Source of the DNA: Azolla pinnata
Lineage: Eukaryota > Streptophyta > Polypodiopsida > Salviniales > Salviniaceae
Length of the DNA: 33,718 bases
NCBI GenBank assembly: GCA_037176905.1
Contig: JBBBWG010002203.1
Coordinates: forward strand, 1 to 33,718
Reading direction: 5' to 3'
The notes under the pieces are model-generated. The model searched no databases, was not told the DNA's origin, and saw nothing but the letters and a program-made list of their open reading frames with translations. Positions 11,001 to 21,900 of this stretch are shown here, piece by piece; the stretch's first letter is position 1; each line of letters starts with the position of its first letter. A program made the position numbers and the translations under genes.

Positions 11001-11733
11001 TCCCCTCCTCTACACACAAAGCCCTAACCCTAGCCCTAACCCTAACCCTAACCCTAACCCTAGCCCTAACCATAACCCTAACCCTAACCCTAGCCCTAGC
11101 CCTAACTCTAACCCTAACTTTAATCCTGACCCTAGTCCTAAGACCCTAGCCCTAACCCTAACCCTAACCCTAGCTCTTTGTGAGGCCAGATTATAAGGAA
11201 GTTCCCGTCCTCTACACACAAAGCCCTAACCCTAACCCTAACCCTTGCCCTAGCCCTAACCCTAGCCCTTTGTGCCGCCTGATTATAAGGAAGTTCCCCG
11301 CCTCTACACACAAAGCCCTAACCCTAACCCTAGCCCTAAACCCTAACCCTAACCCTAACCCTATCCCTAAAGCTAACCCTAACCCTAATCCTAACCTTAG
11401 CCCTAACCCTAACCCTAACCCTAGCCCTAGCCCTAGCCCTAACGCTAGCCCTTTGTGCCGCCCAATTATAAGGAAGTTCCCCTCCTCTACACACAAAGCC
11501 CTAACCCTAACCCTAACCCTAACCCTAACCCTAGCCCTAGCCCTAAACCCTAACCCTAACCCTAACCCTATCCCTAAAGCTAACCCTAGCCCTAACCCTA
11601 GCCCCAGCCCCAGCCCTAAACCCTAACCCTAACCCTAGCCCTAAACCCTAATCCTAACCCTAACCTTATCCCTAAACCTAACCCTAACCCTAACCCTAGC
11701 CCTAACCCTAACCCTAACCCTAACCCTAACAAA
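11000..11733. repeat. Telomere-like CCCTAA arrays separated by a conserved spacer
   Basis: Long runs of CCCTAA with CCCTAG and CCCTAAA variants are interrupted by a conserved spacer around TTTGTGAGGCCAGATTATAA and GGAAGTTCCC, then CTCTACACACAAAG. The spacer recurs near 10975, 11178, 11276 and 11457. All arrays run in the same orientation, with the C-rich strand on +. Variant hexamers show that this is an old interstitial array, not a functional chromosome end. Confidence 0.92.
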
Positions 11734-11757
11734 AGCTTTCCCCTTCCTTTCCTCGTT

Positions 11758-11860
11758 TCTTTCCCGTCGTCGTCGTCGTCGTCATCGTCGTCATTCCGTC
11801 TGCTCTGCTTCTTGTTTCGCCATCGCCATCGCCATCGCCATCGCCATCGCCATCGCCAAT
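11758..11860. repeat. (GTC)n and (CATCGC)n repeats
   Basis: A GTCGTC run at about 11766-11795 and about seven CATCGC hexamers at 11820-11858 lie between the telomere-like array and the AOC promoter. Confidence 0.9.
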
Positions 11861-12123
11861 TCATCCTGCACCTGCCTGCATTCTTGTGCCAGACTGGGGC
11901 CACAAAGTGGAAGCAGGGAACGAACCCCGCGTCTGCTCCGCCCCCCGGGCCCCACCTCCCCCAAAAGGAGGAGCAGGAGAAGGAGCAAGGAAGCAGAGAG
12001 CAGAGAGCGGAAATCGCCATGGATTCTGCAGAGGAAAAGGCTAACAGGAACAGGAAAGGACCTTCCTGTCTTGTCTCCATCGCCATGGATCCTCCTCCCT
12101 TCCTTCCTTCCCTTTCCCCTGTG

Positions 12124-12130
12124 TATAAAT
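12124..12130 (+). promoter_or_regulatory. TATA box of AOC
   Basis: TATAAAT lies 175 bases before the AOC start codon, in a CT-rich context. A transcription start about 30 bases downstream would give a 5' UTR of about 145 nt rich in CTC repeats (12230-12255), a common plant 5' UTR style. Confidence 0.7.
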
Positions 12131-12298
12131 CCCTCGCCCCCGCTCCCCGCTGCAACTCCATCGAGCGCACCACTTTCTCTTCGAGCTCTCCATCGCTGTG
12201 TCCCTCCAGTTCTTGCTTCAGCTGCTTCCCCTCCTCCTCCTCCTCCTCCTCCGCTTCTTCTCTTTGCGCCGTCTGCGTGAATCGCGTGCAAAGAAGCT

Positions 12299-12697
12299 AT
12301 GGCAGCAACGACGGCATCCGCATCCTTCCGCTCCGCTTCGTCGTCGTCTTCCTCCTCCTCGGCTTCCTTCCATTCTCTGTAAGTGCTCTGGACCTTGGCT
12401 TCTTGGTTCCCTCTCCATCTCCATCTCTCTCTCTCTCTCTCTCCTCTCCGTGTCTCGTTCCATCGCCTCCAATGGCAACTCGGAAAGGGATCGAGACGCG
12501 GGAACAGACGCAGAGCAGCAAGACATGTAGAGTTCGATTCGCCCCGTGCTCCTTCCTTCTCCCGCTCATGCGCATGCTGCTTTGGCAGGCCGCTGAGGTT
12601 CCAAGCTTGGAAGAGGATGCCTGCAGCTTCCATGGCTTCTCGATTCGATGGGAGAAGGCTAGATCTGCAGACCACGGCGCAGAAACAACAGCAACAA

Positions 12698-12730
<33 letters not shown>

Positions 12731-13649
12731 CTTCTTCGCCGCCGTCTTCATCAGAGCATCCACAAGTCGAGCCCTCCCCACAACGATCGGGCGCTCGTGG
12801 CAAGCATAGCAGCGCCGATCTCCATCGACGACAGCGAGAGCGAGACTGTCGCAATTCCTACGACGAAGCGCAACAACATCAGGCCCCGCCACGCGAACGG
12901 TAAGCTGCCTCGACATCCCCGCACTGAACCGAATCGAAACCGATGTCTGCATTCGCGCGATTTGCTCCTCGCAGATTGCTGATTGCTCTAGCTAGCTGCA
13001 CACATACATCACGCGCTCTCTGATCAAACGCTGTCTGTCGATACACGCATGTTCCGGATCGAAATGTCTGATCCGTGTCTCCCCTTCTTTCGATTCGATC
13101 TGATCTGCCGCAGATAGCGAAGCGCAGGAGCTCACGGTATATGAATTCAACCAGCAAGATCGAGGGAGCCCCGTGATCCTGCCCTTCAACAAACCGGGGT
13201 TCGATGTGGAGAGATTGAGGCCGGTGGGCAGCCTCGGCATGTTGGTCCCTTTCACGAATAAGGTAACGAAAACCGAATCGATTTCTCTCTCGAATAATCG
13301 GGGGGCTTGCATGAACTACATCAAATTGGAATGAGAAAGAAGCCCCCCCCTCCCCCCCGAATTGTGCTTGATCTAACAACAATCGTGGCTATGTTGGAAA
13401 TGCCAGCTCTTCGATGGGTCCTTGAAGAAAAGGCTGGGCATTACTGCTGGATCTTGCATGGTCATTCGATACAACCAGCAGAAAGGCGGATGCTTGTACG
13501 AAGCCACCTACAGTTTCTACTTTGGGGACTTGGGGCACATCTCTGTTCAGGTAATAAAACCCAAAAAACACAAAACGAAACGAAAGAAACTGAAAGAAAA
13601 GAAAAGAAAAATGGCATTTTGGTGTATAGAAATCGGATCGTATCGAAAA

Positions 13650-13691
<42 letters not shown>

Positions 13692-14049
13692 CGAATTCCC
13701 CTGTTTCGCAGCTCGTCGTTCACATATCTGATATGCTCACGAAATACGGTTTTCGGATTGTTGGTGTGTTTTTTGGATGAATTACTACTGCTGACAGGGG
13801 CCGTATGCGGAATACGAAGATACCACGCTTGCTGTCACCGGGGGAACAGGTATTTTCATGGGGGTCTATGGCACAGCAAGGCTCTCGAATGTCAAATTCC
13901 CGACATCGTTGTTCTACCGATTCAAGCTCTTTGGGATCCCTAAATTGCCGGCGGAACTGATCTGGGACACCGTGCTTCCAACGGAGAACGTGAAGCCCTC
14001 TCCTTATGCGTCATTGCCGGGCTTCGCGCTACCCAACTTCACTGACTGA
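12299..14049 (+). CDS. AOC: Allene oxide cyclase (exons 12299-12378, 12589-12899, 13114-13262, 13407-13550, 13798-14049)
   Basis: This plastid enzyme of jasmonate synthesis cyclises allene oxide to cis-(+)-OPDA. Five exons join to 936 nt, 311 residues plus stop. Donors are GTAAGT, GTAAGC, GTAACG, GTAATA; acceptors GGCAG, CGCAG, CCAG, ACAG. The barrel begins [15 protein letters not shown] (E141 corresponds to the family's conserved Glu), then [43 protein letters not shown] and AVTGGTGIF. Residues 1-130 are long for a transit region: Ser-rich (14-21), Gln 60-63 and His 64-73. The loop after ILPF is longer than in Arabidopsis. Homology clearly begins at E136. The start at 12299 is the first Met of the open exon after the TATA box. 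Confidence 0.93.
13642..13690. repeat. (CT)n microsatellite in AOC intron 4
   Basis: About 20 CT dinucleotides just upstream of the last AOC acceptor. It may serve as an extended polypyrimidine region but is about 110 bases from the AG. Confidence 0.95.
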
Positions 14050-16196
14050 GAAACACCGTCAAGATGGGGGGATCGTTTCCGCCCAGAAAAAAGCCCCATA
14101 CAAAACCCTCACATCCTGGCATCATCATCAACACACATGCATGAGTAAGGCCCCCTTGTGAAAAAAGACCCTAACGCCTGTTTCGAAGGCTTCGTTTTAA
14201 CATTGATATCTCGGCCCATATACTTTTTGTTGTAAAAGCAAAAATGGCTGTGACTCCTGCAAATCGAGGCATTGCCGTTTGCATATCAATTACATTATGC
14301 CTCTACATCAACTGTAGTAACTCTCCCTTGGTTTTTAAGCTGGGTTTCTCCCTTGGAGCAACTGATTGTTGTAACAGTATTATATGTTGTAAATTACCCC
14401 CCCCCTCCCCCCACCTCTAGACATATTCTATAAGCCCCTGGTACAATGTAATGCAAAGTTTCAAGGATAAGAAAAACAGCTTATTATGTTCATGAGAAAT
14501 GGTTGAGTCATTGCAGTCCATTTGCTCTTTGTTGCCGAGTATGGTAATTGTTGTTGTGATTTGTTTCGCGAACGTGGTGATGGTGGTGGTGTTGAAGTAA
14601 CGATACTTGAAACATTCAGCGTGTGCAAGAAGATACTGCGAGTTGTGGTAAGATATGTGACATTGAATACGAAACCAAGAACGTAAGGGTTGAGCATGAA
14701 AACCTCGAGCAAATAGGAACTTGTGGAATATTTGGGATGAATATGAAGCCCAAATATAAGGGGATGAAAGGGAACACAGATCAGGAAGAAGTCTCTTCTG
14801 AGGGTGATAAAAGCCCTGATAGAGCTGTTAAAGAATGCCAAAAAGATCAATGCAACGGATCCTTTCCTGTCTCCATGGTGGGCCAAAAAGATTGATTAGT
14901 TGATGCAAAAGCCTCCCATAGCACAAGGTTCTGACGTCCGTTTTTCAATTCCATTAAAAGCTGCCATTTTGTTGAGTGCCTTGAAAGAAGAAAAGAGAAC
15001 CAGGTTCGTTCAAACTGAACTTATCATCTTGAACTAAAGGAATATGCTTTTCAGCTGCTTAAAAACAATAAGAGGACTGCGAAGAAGAGATTAGTCGATG
15101 CTTAAGGACCGCGTTCGTTCGCGTGATGAAGGCTATTGACTTTCTGTTTTTTTACCCTCAGATTTAGAGAGTCTTTGGTTGAGCTTATCATGTCAAAAAA
15201 TCTTAGGAATGCTTTTCAGGGTTTGGAAACAGTTTTTCTCTTCTTCCTTTGGAACAACTTGTTTACATACATCTTGGCTTTATATGCAAGTTGCCCATGG
15301 AGAATACATATAAATCTGCACAAGTCTGATGTATCAGAGATTGCTTCTATGGAGGTATATTCTCGTTTGGATTTGAGGAGATCTATCATCTCCTAAAGGC
15401 ATATGCTCACCACATGGGATTTTAGTCCCATCTCAGAAACTCTCATGATGTGTTCTGTTCTTCCATCGCCAGAAAACAGGGGTTATATTCCCTGCATCCT
15501 TCCTTTGTCTATATTTTACATACCGTGTGTTCCATGTGCATGATTCAAAAGCTTGACGGATTCAAACCCGAGACATGGCTTCATCAGATCAGTGCTGAAT
15601 ACTTTTTACAGCTGCTGCCACAAAAAACACAACAAAAAAAAAAAATCAGTCTCTCAAAAACCTTCAATTTTGTAATTCCTGCGATGATGGCACTGTTGAT
15701 TGACGTGCCCATCACATGCAGTAATGATAGATAGTGATCCATCATCATCCATGCGCACAGAGACATTTAGAACACGGTGCACGTTGATGTGAAAAAATCA
15801 ACCACGTTGCATAAAAGCTTTTCACATATGATTCTGACAATCCAATCGAAATAGACCCTTTAGTTTGCAGGGTTCTCATTTCCTGCTCATTATTGTGTCA
15901 TCAAAGATGACGAAACTCACAACGGAGAAAAGAAAAGGGACAAATACGGCCATGTGTAAGAACTACTAAAAAACGGATGCTACTTTGCTTTCCATATCCC
16001 TGATAGTGGGCTCCAAAACAGAGGCTAAATTCAGGAATACATCTGGAAAAAATTTGCATTGAGAATCACCATTACAAGTATATCATACACCTGTGCATAC
16101 ATGTTGCTTACTATCACCTCATTGTGGTTCTTTCCAATTCCAAGATATAATCACGTGTTTCACCTTAGTGGGTGGGGTTGCGATCGAATTCTAGAG
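14050..16196. other. Convergent AOC-SIRB intergenic region
   Basis: This contains the 3' UTRs of the two convergent genes and no confident gene. One open frame (14623-14895, +) is rich in Lys, Glu and Cys but matches nothing recognised. Around 15345-15430 the + strand reads GGIFSFGFEEIYHLLKAYAH then HHMGF, faintly like the FAR1/FHY3 DNA-binding domain, but it is interrupted by a stop; at most a transposon relic. Confidence 0.5.
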
Positions 16197-19100
16197 TTAC
16201 GACAGAGATGACAAAGACTCGGTGATTCGACATCGTCCACTTCCTGCACACATATCACATTCTGACACATGGCCGCTTGCTTGGCTCAAGCAATAGTTGA
16301 TCCTATCTTGTATAATGTCCTGGAAGGCAAAACAACATCACACCGAAAGAAGTTCAAAAACACTGAGCCTTTGAGCCAAACCTTCGAATCCTGGCACAAC
16401 ATTTCAAAATCATGAAAATAATACCATATCATGCTTTTTATATAGCATTCATTGTTTAGCGTGAGGTACATCTAAAGAACTTGTAAGCATACATACTGGT
16501 CGGTGCACAGTCTGACTAGACAACCTGCATTCTGCATTCTTAAGGCTTGTGCACGCTTGAATCTAGCAAGCATAATTTCGTACAAGTTGTAAGAGGAAGC
16601 CAGAACGCAAATTTTCAGGGGAGAGAAGCAGCAAGTATTAAAATGAATGAATAAGGTAGTCCATTGAGGACAACACAATGCTTTTCAAAGTTCCTTGAAT
16701 GGATTGCTTTTTCTTTCGTCACTAAATGGCATCCTAAATTCAAAGGTTTCATCCATTATAATTTAGAAAATAAATTTTTTAGTCCATGACAACACCATTT
16801 AGATGTCCACTGGTCCTCTAATCCCTAATTTAGAAAAATTAATTGAACACACAGCAAGTCTAAAATCTATTCAAAAGAATGGATTTGCGAATGAAAAACA
16901 AAGGCATAAGAAAACTGGGGGGCAGGAGCGTACCACCATTAGTTCATGCAAACCAATAGGCGCTGTCACAATGTAAGGTATGTCGGGATGCTCTTTCGCG
17001 GCGTCAGATGCTAAAGCAGGTATATCCTATGATTTTTAAGTACATAACATGTAGAATGTGATTAGGGTTTAAGAGTTAAGTGAGTAATAATGTCAAAGAT
17101 TTGTGATCAGCTCATTCAAAAATAAACAAAGAAAATAGCCACAAAATATTCACACTTGACTAACTATTTGAGAAAATATAGGGATGACCAGCAGATATTT
17201 GTCGCACAAGCAGCAGGGTAGAAGTCACGGTATGTATAAGAAATAGCATAATGGCAAAGTCATGTTGCTCTTAAGCCAGTAGTAAACTTTCTAAACCATT
17301 CTTTAGATTTCTGAACGCCAGCCAAATGATTAGCAAATGCAGGAAAAACGAGGCAGAATGCTCCTCAGATAGAAGTGGTCAAATAGCAAAAAATGCATAC
17401 TAATAGATCGGATGTTAGCGATGATGAAGGGGAGATTAGAGGAAGCAAAAAGGAATGCTTGTGAATTGCATGTACATCATTAGTTCCCAATTTAACTGTC
17501 GATAAGAACTCGAATCTAGAATGAACAAAGTAGTCGCGATAACCATGGTGTTCACAACAAGTATTCAAATGAAGCAACAGTTAGAGGTGGGCCATCATGC
17601 ATTAACATCGCATTCCCAATCAAGAGTGTGGCCAAATTCTGAAGAATAATCACTCGAGAACTCACTAAGAACGCTCACTATGAGGAAAAGTCTAGCCTTC
17701 TTTAGGCTAGGCGAAGAAGGGACCAAATCCTTACCTATGTTTACTACTTTAGGTGATTCATAGACTTTCATGCCCTAGAAGCAGCGCAGAAATCCAATAC
17801 AATCATTTCAAATGTAGTTCTACGGTCCTCCTAGAACTGCTTTCTGTGAACAAAATTCTTTGTAGTTAGTAGGTCATTAGCATAACAAACCATGGTGCAA
17901 ATAACATGGAGACTTTTGTCACCATGACTATAGTGAAACTCTTCATCTTGTCTACTTGTACATAAGGCTGACTTCATGCCCATTTGGAAGATATAAGCCA
18001 TTTGCAATGTGAAAACAATGCATCAGCACATTGAATAGAGTTGTGCCGTCTTGGTGGAGCAAAGGTCTCCTAATAGTTCCTCTCTTTGTACTGGTGAATA
18101 GATTAAGCATGCCTTACACTTCTGTTCGATTTAAGTAATTGATCTATTTTCCCGTTATGTTCAATTGACAGTGATGCTACATTTTATGGGCTAGTGATGA
18201 ATCTACTCTCCCAGGATTTTAAACACAAATCAAATCAGTTCTTTGCAAGTGATGCAGCAAAGTTAGAATGGTAAACCTAGAGTGATACAGAAACCAGGAT
18301 GACAGAATGGAATGGACTCAGCCCTTAGCATGTACGATCACAACAGCAAGGAAAACATCAAGCAATGTGGCTCAGATTTCCCATTCCTTTGTCTCATTCC
18401 GTCTTAGTATTCCTTCCTCATTCTGTTTTAATACTTAATATCCTTCCTCTCATTTTGTCATGGCATCCTGTCGCCGATTCTACCTTAATATACTTGCTCT
18501 CATCCTGTCTTAGTATCGGAACCAATCTTGGGATAAAGTGTTAAACAGTACACTGACCATGAGCCTTTAAAACAACTCCATAGCAAAAGATAAAGCGTTA
18601 GCTCAACATGCTTTATGGGTCACCTATTTAATAGTCTGCATCAAATACACACCGAGTACGCAAAGATATTTTAGGAAAAAATCTCTTAACTGTCCCCTAT
18701 ATCATACATGCCATATTACAATGTGTTGGGAACGGAGTTATTACAATTCACCATCAATTCTACAATTTCCTACTTTCATATAAACGGTTACTTGTCATGA
18801 CCTGAAAAGTGTCAATGGCTATGCATGCATGACTCGACAAGTTTTAGGCGTCCATGCAGCTATGACCTAGAGTGTGAGCGTGAACACACTTCAAGGAGGT
18901 TATGTCAAGTGTATGGGGTAGAGGGTGGACATGTTGGTAGCTTGAAGCATGAAAGCTACTATACAAGATCGTGTCCTACAATAGGCAGGTTACTCCCCAT
19001 CTCAGGAAGAACAACTTGGTCATCTCCAATAGCATCAAAGCTCTCAACCCTAGAGCACAAGAGGGGGTTGTGATACTCTCCTTGTCCTACTCTGGTTGGT

Positions 19101-21300
19101 TGGATATGCTCAGATTTGTCGCTAGTTTGCTCATGGTCTTTGTACATCAGCAAATTCATCGGCTTCTGTCTAGCAACAATTGACTGCATGGAAGCTTCAA
19201 CGCTGACAAAAGTTGAAGAACATTTGCCAGAAAGATATGTCATCGTTGGCCTACACATTGAAGAAACAAGTTGAACATCACTACCGATGAAGATAAGATG
19301 GTACAAATATACATATGGGAGCCTAGCACAACATATTAGCCCACTAAGGACAATCTAGACACAAGAGAAGAGAATTCTACCTTCTTCGACTTGCAATCAG
19401 TGCCTCTGGAGGAAGAAAATCATGTAAAAGTGAGGAGCAAGACATTGGATGCAAAAACGATCTATATATATATTCAGATGCCAGTAAAGACAAGGTCGCG
19501 GGAAAATAGATCAATCCAAGAAAGGAAGAGCTGAACAAGGTCTACATCAAGAAGAGAACTCACTTTTGAAGTGAGAGTGTAAGTGATCGAGAAACCCTCG
19601 GAAGAAGGGGGAGCTTCCATACATCTGTTGTATATATGAATCCCAATCTCATGAACATATTTTTCAGAAAAGATCAGACAGTAGATAAAACTTGATGGTT
19701 TTCAACACAACCATAGTGCCTAGATTGAGCCGTCAGGCGCCCAACAAGAAAATGGAAACAATAGACAGATAGATATTCTTCACACATCTTATCACAATAT
19801 CTAACATTTGCGAGAAAATTCCAAAAAATCAAACAAATTTCTACTATTTACAGATTGTATACATACCCTGTCCCAGTGTATGCCGGGCGAAAGAAAATAA
19901 GGGAATATGATTATTCTTGAGGCTCCCTTTCCAACACACCTACCGAATGCCTCCTTGATAGTCGGATGTGCAAACTCCTACAAAAGATCATTACTGAAAT
20001 CGTTAAAGAATGAGCCCAAACAATGGCACTCCAATAACAAGAAACAGCAATGAGTTTATTAAAAACTTGCTGGTGTTAGTCTTATATTAATAAAAAGTGG
20101 TTCCTAAAAGAAGCCACTTAGAAGCGAAGAATAGTGATGGATCTATTAAGACATAATATCAGTAAATTGATGATAAAGAGGCCATAGAATCCAAGAAAGA
20201 AGGCAGAAGAGGGGAAGCTTTTGGGCGAAGTAAAAGATCACTGAGGAAAACATTCAGACATAGTTCAGCAAGAAGCGAAATAATCCGATATATAATTGAG
20301 GAGAGCAGCAAATCGAATAATGAGTTATCAAACAAAAAATCTCTGCATGAAAAGATGGAGAGAATCAGGGGAATGTCATCTAAGAGGAAAGCATAACCCT
20401 ATTGTTAGGATAATGTATCATTAGGGCAATGAGACTTATGACTTGTCTTTATATAATCAATTGTCCAGTGAAAAAGCTTGGTCTCATAAGACTCTTAAGC
20501 AAAATCAAGTCTTTCCTTACAGCCAAAAGCAATCAAAGTGATGACTTCTGAAGTGTTGGAGTAGTGAATTAACAGTGTACTGTTAAAAAAAATGACAAAA
20601 TCTCAACTCCAAAAGACCCAAAAGGCAAGAATTTGAGGACCAGGTACACTATTTGGACGGAAAAGAAACCATGTGTGCAGGACAAGGCAAGAAATTTGAG
20701 CCTCACGCTACTACAATTTGGACAAAAAAGAAACATTTTATGCAAGGGAAAAGGAAAGAAATCGAAGCATTAAGATCATTGAACAAGTAAAAAGAAAAAA
20801 CCCTAGATTTGTATCGAGCAAGAGAAACCCTGGATTTATGAAGCAATGAATCCGGACGCAAGGAAAAAAAGGGAAGGAAAACAGAAGCAAGAAAGGAAAG
20901 AAAGAATGAGATAAGAGGAGATGAAAGAGGGTGAGAGGCAGGGAGCTGTACTCACCATGTGAGCTGGTTCCACATTCAAATGACCAGTTCTATCCTTAAA
21001 CATCTTGATGAAATCATCTACAAACATCACCATGAACAGCATCAAACACAAGATCACTGGCAGGGAAAGAGAAAAAAAACCCCAAAAACAGGCACACATA
21101 GACATCATGAAGAAGAAGAAGAAGACATGAAAGCAAAGGAATGCACAAGAAAATGCCATAAAAGCAACGGAATATTGAAGCTTACATAGCATGGAATTGG
21201 ATTGTTCTCTCCTGGACCCATGATCAACAATGAGTATACCATCAGATTGAGTGTATTGTTTGCTTGGGCAATCCATCCTCATGCTCTTTTCTTCCTCCAT
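16197..21300 (-). CDS. SIRB: Sirohydrochlorin ferrochelatase (exons 21300-21186, 21017-20956, 19977-19867, 17026-16934, 16319-16197)
   Basis: This enzyme inserts Fe2+ into sirohydrochlorin to make siroheme, the cofactor of plastid nitrite and sulfite reductases. Five minus-strand exons join in frame to 504 nt, 167 residues. GILIVDHGSRREQSN holds the CbiX-type active-site His (H27). VEPAHM, PTIKEAF, YFLSPGIHW (second conserved His, H93), DIPALA and IPYIVTAPIG follow family order. The C-terminal CDMCAGSGRC (C148, C151, C157) matches the CX2CX5C iron-sulfur site of plant SIRB. Start is uncertain: 21300 is the first ATG in the exon, but the frame stays open through a (GAA)n/(CAG)n tract to about 21411 without an ATG, and no transit peptide is visible. 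An unseen 5' exon may supply one. Introns are large (2840 bp for the third). Confidence 0.92.
17027..19866 (-). other. SIRB intron 3, no feature recognised
   Basis: A 2.8-kb intron with donor GTATGT (minus, 19866) and acceptor ATAG (17027). Only short open frames occur on both strands. No transposon domain, RNA gene or ordered repeat was recognised. Confidence 0.6.
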
Positions 21301-21317
21301 CTCCTCCTCCTCCTTCT

Positions 21318-21349
<32 letters not shown>

Positions 21350-21356
21350 TTCTTCT

Positions 21357-21388
<32 letters not shown>

Positions 21389-21390
21389 AA
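21301..21390. repeat. (CTT)n and (CTG)n tracts at the SIRB start
   Basis: On the minus (gene) strand this is about nine CAG codons followed by AAG/GAA repeats running straight into the first SIRB ATG at 21300. It encodes Gln then Lys/Glu in the SIRB frame if translated; otherwise it is a purine-rich 5' UTR. Confidence 0.93.
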
Positions 21391-21639
21391 TTCTTGGTTA
21401 TGTCCTTGCAATTCTTGGTTATGTCCTGAAACTCAAGCAGCAAATGAGAGATGAAGATTCAGGGTTTGCTTGCTTGCAGAGAAGGGAAGGAAAACCCAAA
21501 GCAAAATCCACTGCCTACATACATACATGGAGAATTTGGGTCTTGATGTTGAGACTCTTGGCAAAGAATGGAATGGCCCTTCCATTCGATCTCGGATTGC
21601 GTCGCGATTCTTTTCATAAGATCCCTGGCCTTCATGCGA

Positions 21640-21900
21640 TGCGAACGATCGATCGATCGATCGACAGGGATTGTAACGCAGTCAGGAGATCGATCGATCG
21701 ATCAACGAGGACAGTGATCGATAGATCGATCGATCGATCGATCGACGAGGACGATAACACAATTGTCTGTCGATCGATAAGGACAGTAGCACAACCTGGA
21801 TATCGATCGACAAGGGACGGTAACACGGCCTGGAGATCGATCGACAAGCACAGTAACACACAGCCTAGAGATCGAATCGATCGATCGAGAGGGACGAAAA
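21640..21900. repeat. GATC-rich minisatellite between divergent SIRB and NAA30
   Basis: About six or seven degenerate units of roughly 35-50 bp, each with GATCGATCGA followed by a spacer like CGAGGACAGTAACACAGCCTGG. Several units hold pure (GATC)n runs of 16-24 bases. Open frames rich in Asp, Arg, Ser and Ile here are artefacts. Confidence 0.88.

Noticed and set aside
10561..11626. Proline/Asn/Leu-rich open frames in the telomere-like array
   Set aside because: They are translations of CCCTAA hexamers in different frames.
9272..11733. CRISPR-like spaced repeats
   Set aside because: Units are simple or telomere-type repeats without unique spacers of constant length, in a plant nuclear context.
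11791..12675. 294-residue open frame on the minus strand
   Set aside because: It is antisense to the AOC promoter and first exons and consists of repeat-encoded Ala-Met, Gly and Asp runs. The + strand AOC exons explain the region.
14623..14895. 90-residue + strand open frame
   Set aside because: No recognised domain and no plausible splice partners; kept only as a note in the intergenic entry.
15560..15600. tRNA gene suggested by GGATTCAAACCCGAGAC
   Set aside because: Reverse complement has a B-box-like word only; no acceptor stem or A box could be built.
21412..21640. Upstream minus-strand frame as a SIRB transit-peptide exon
   Set aside because: A start near 21637 gives a short open frame, but the obvious donor with the acceptor near 21427 creates a stop at the junction.
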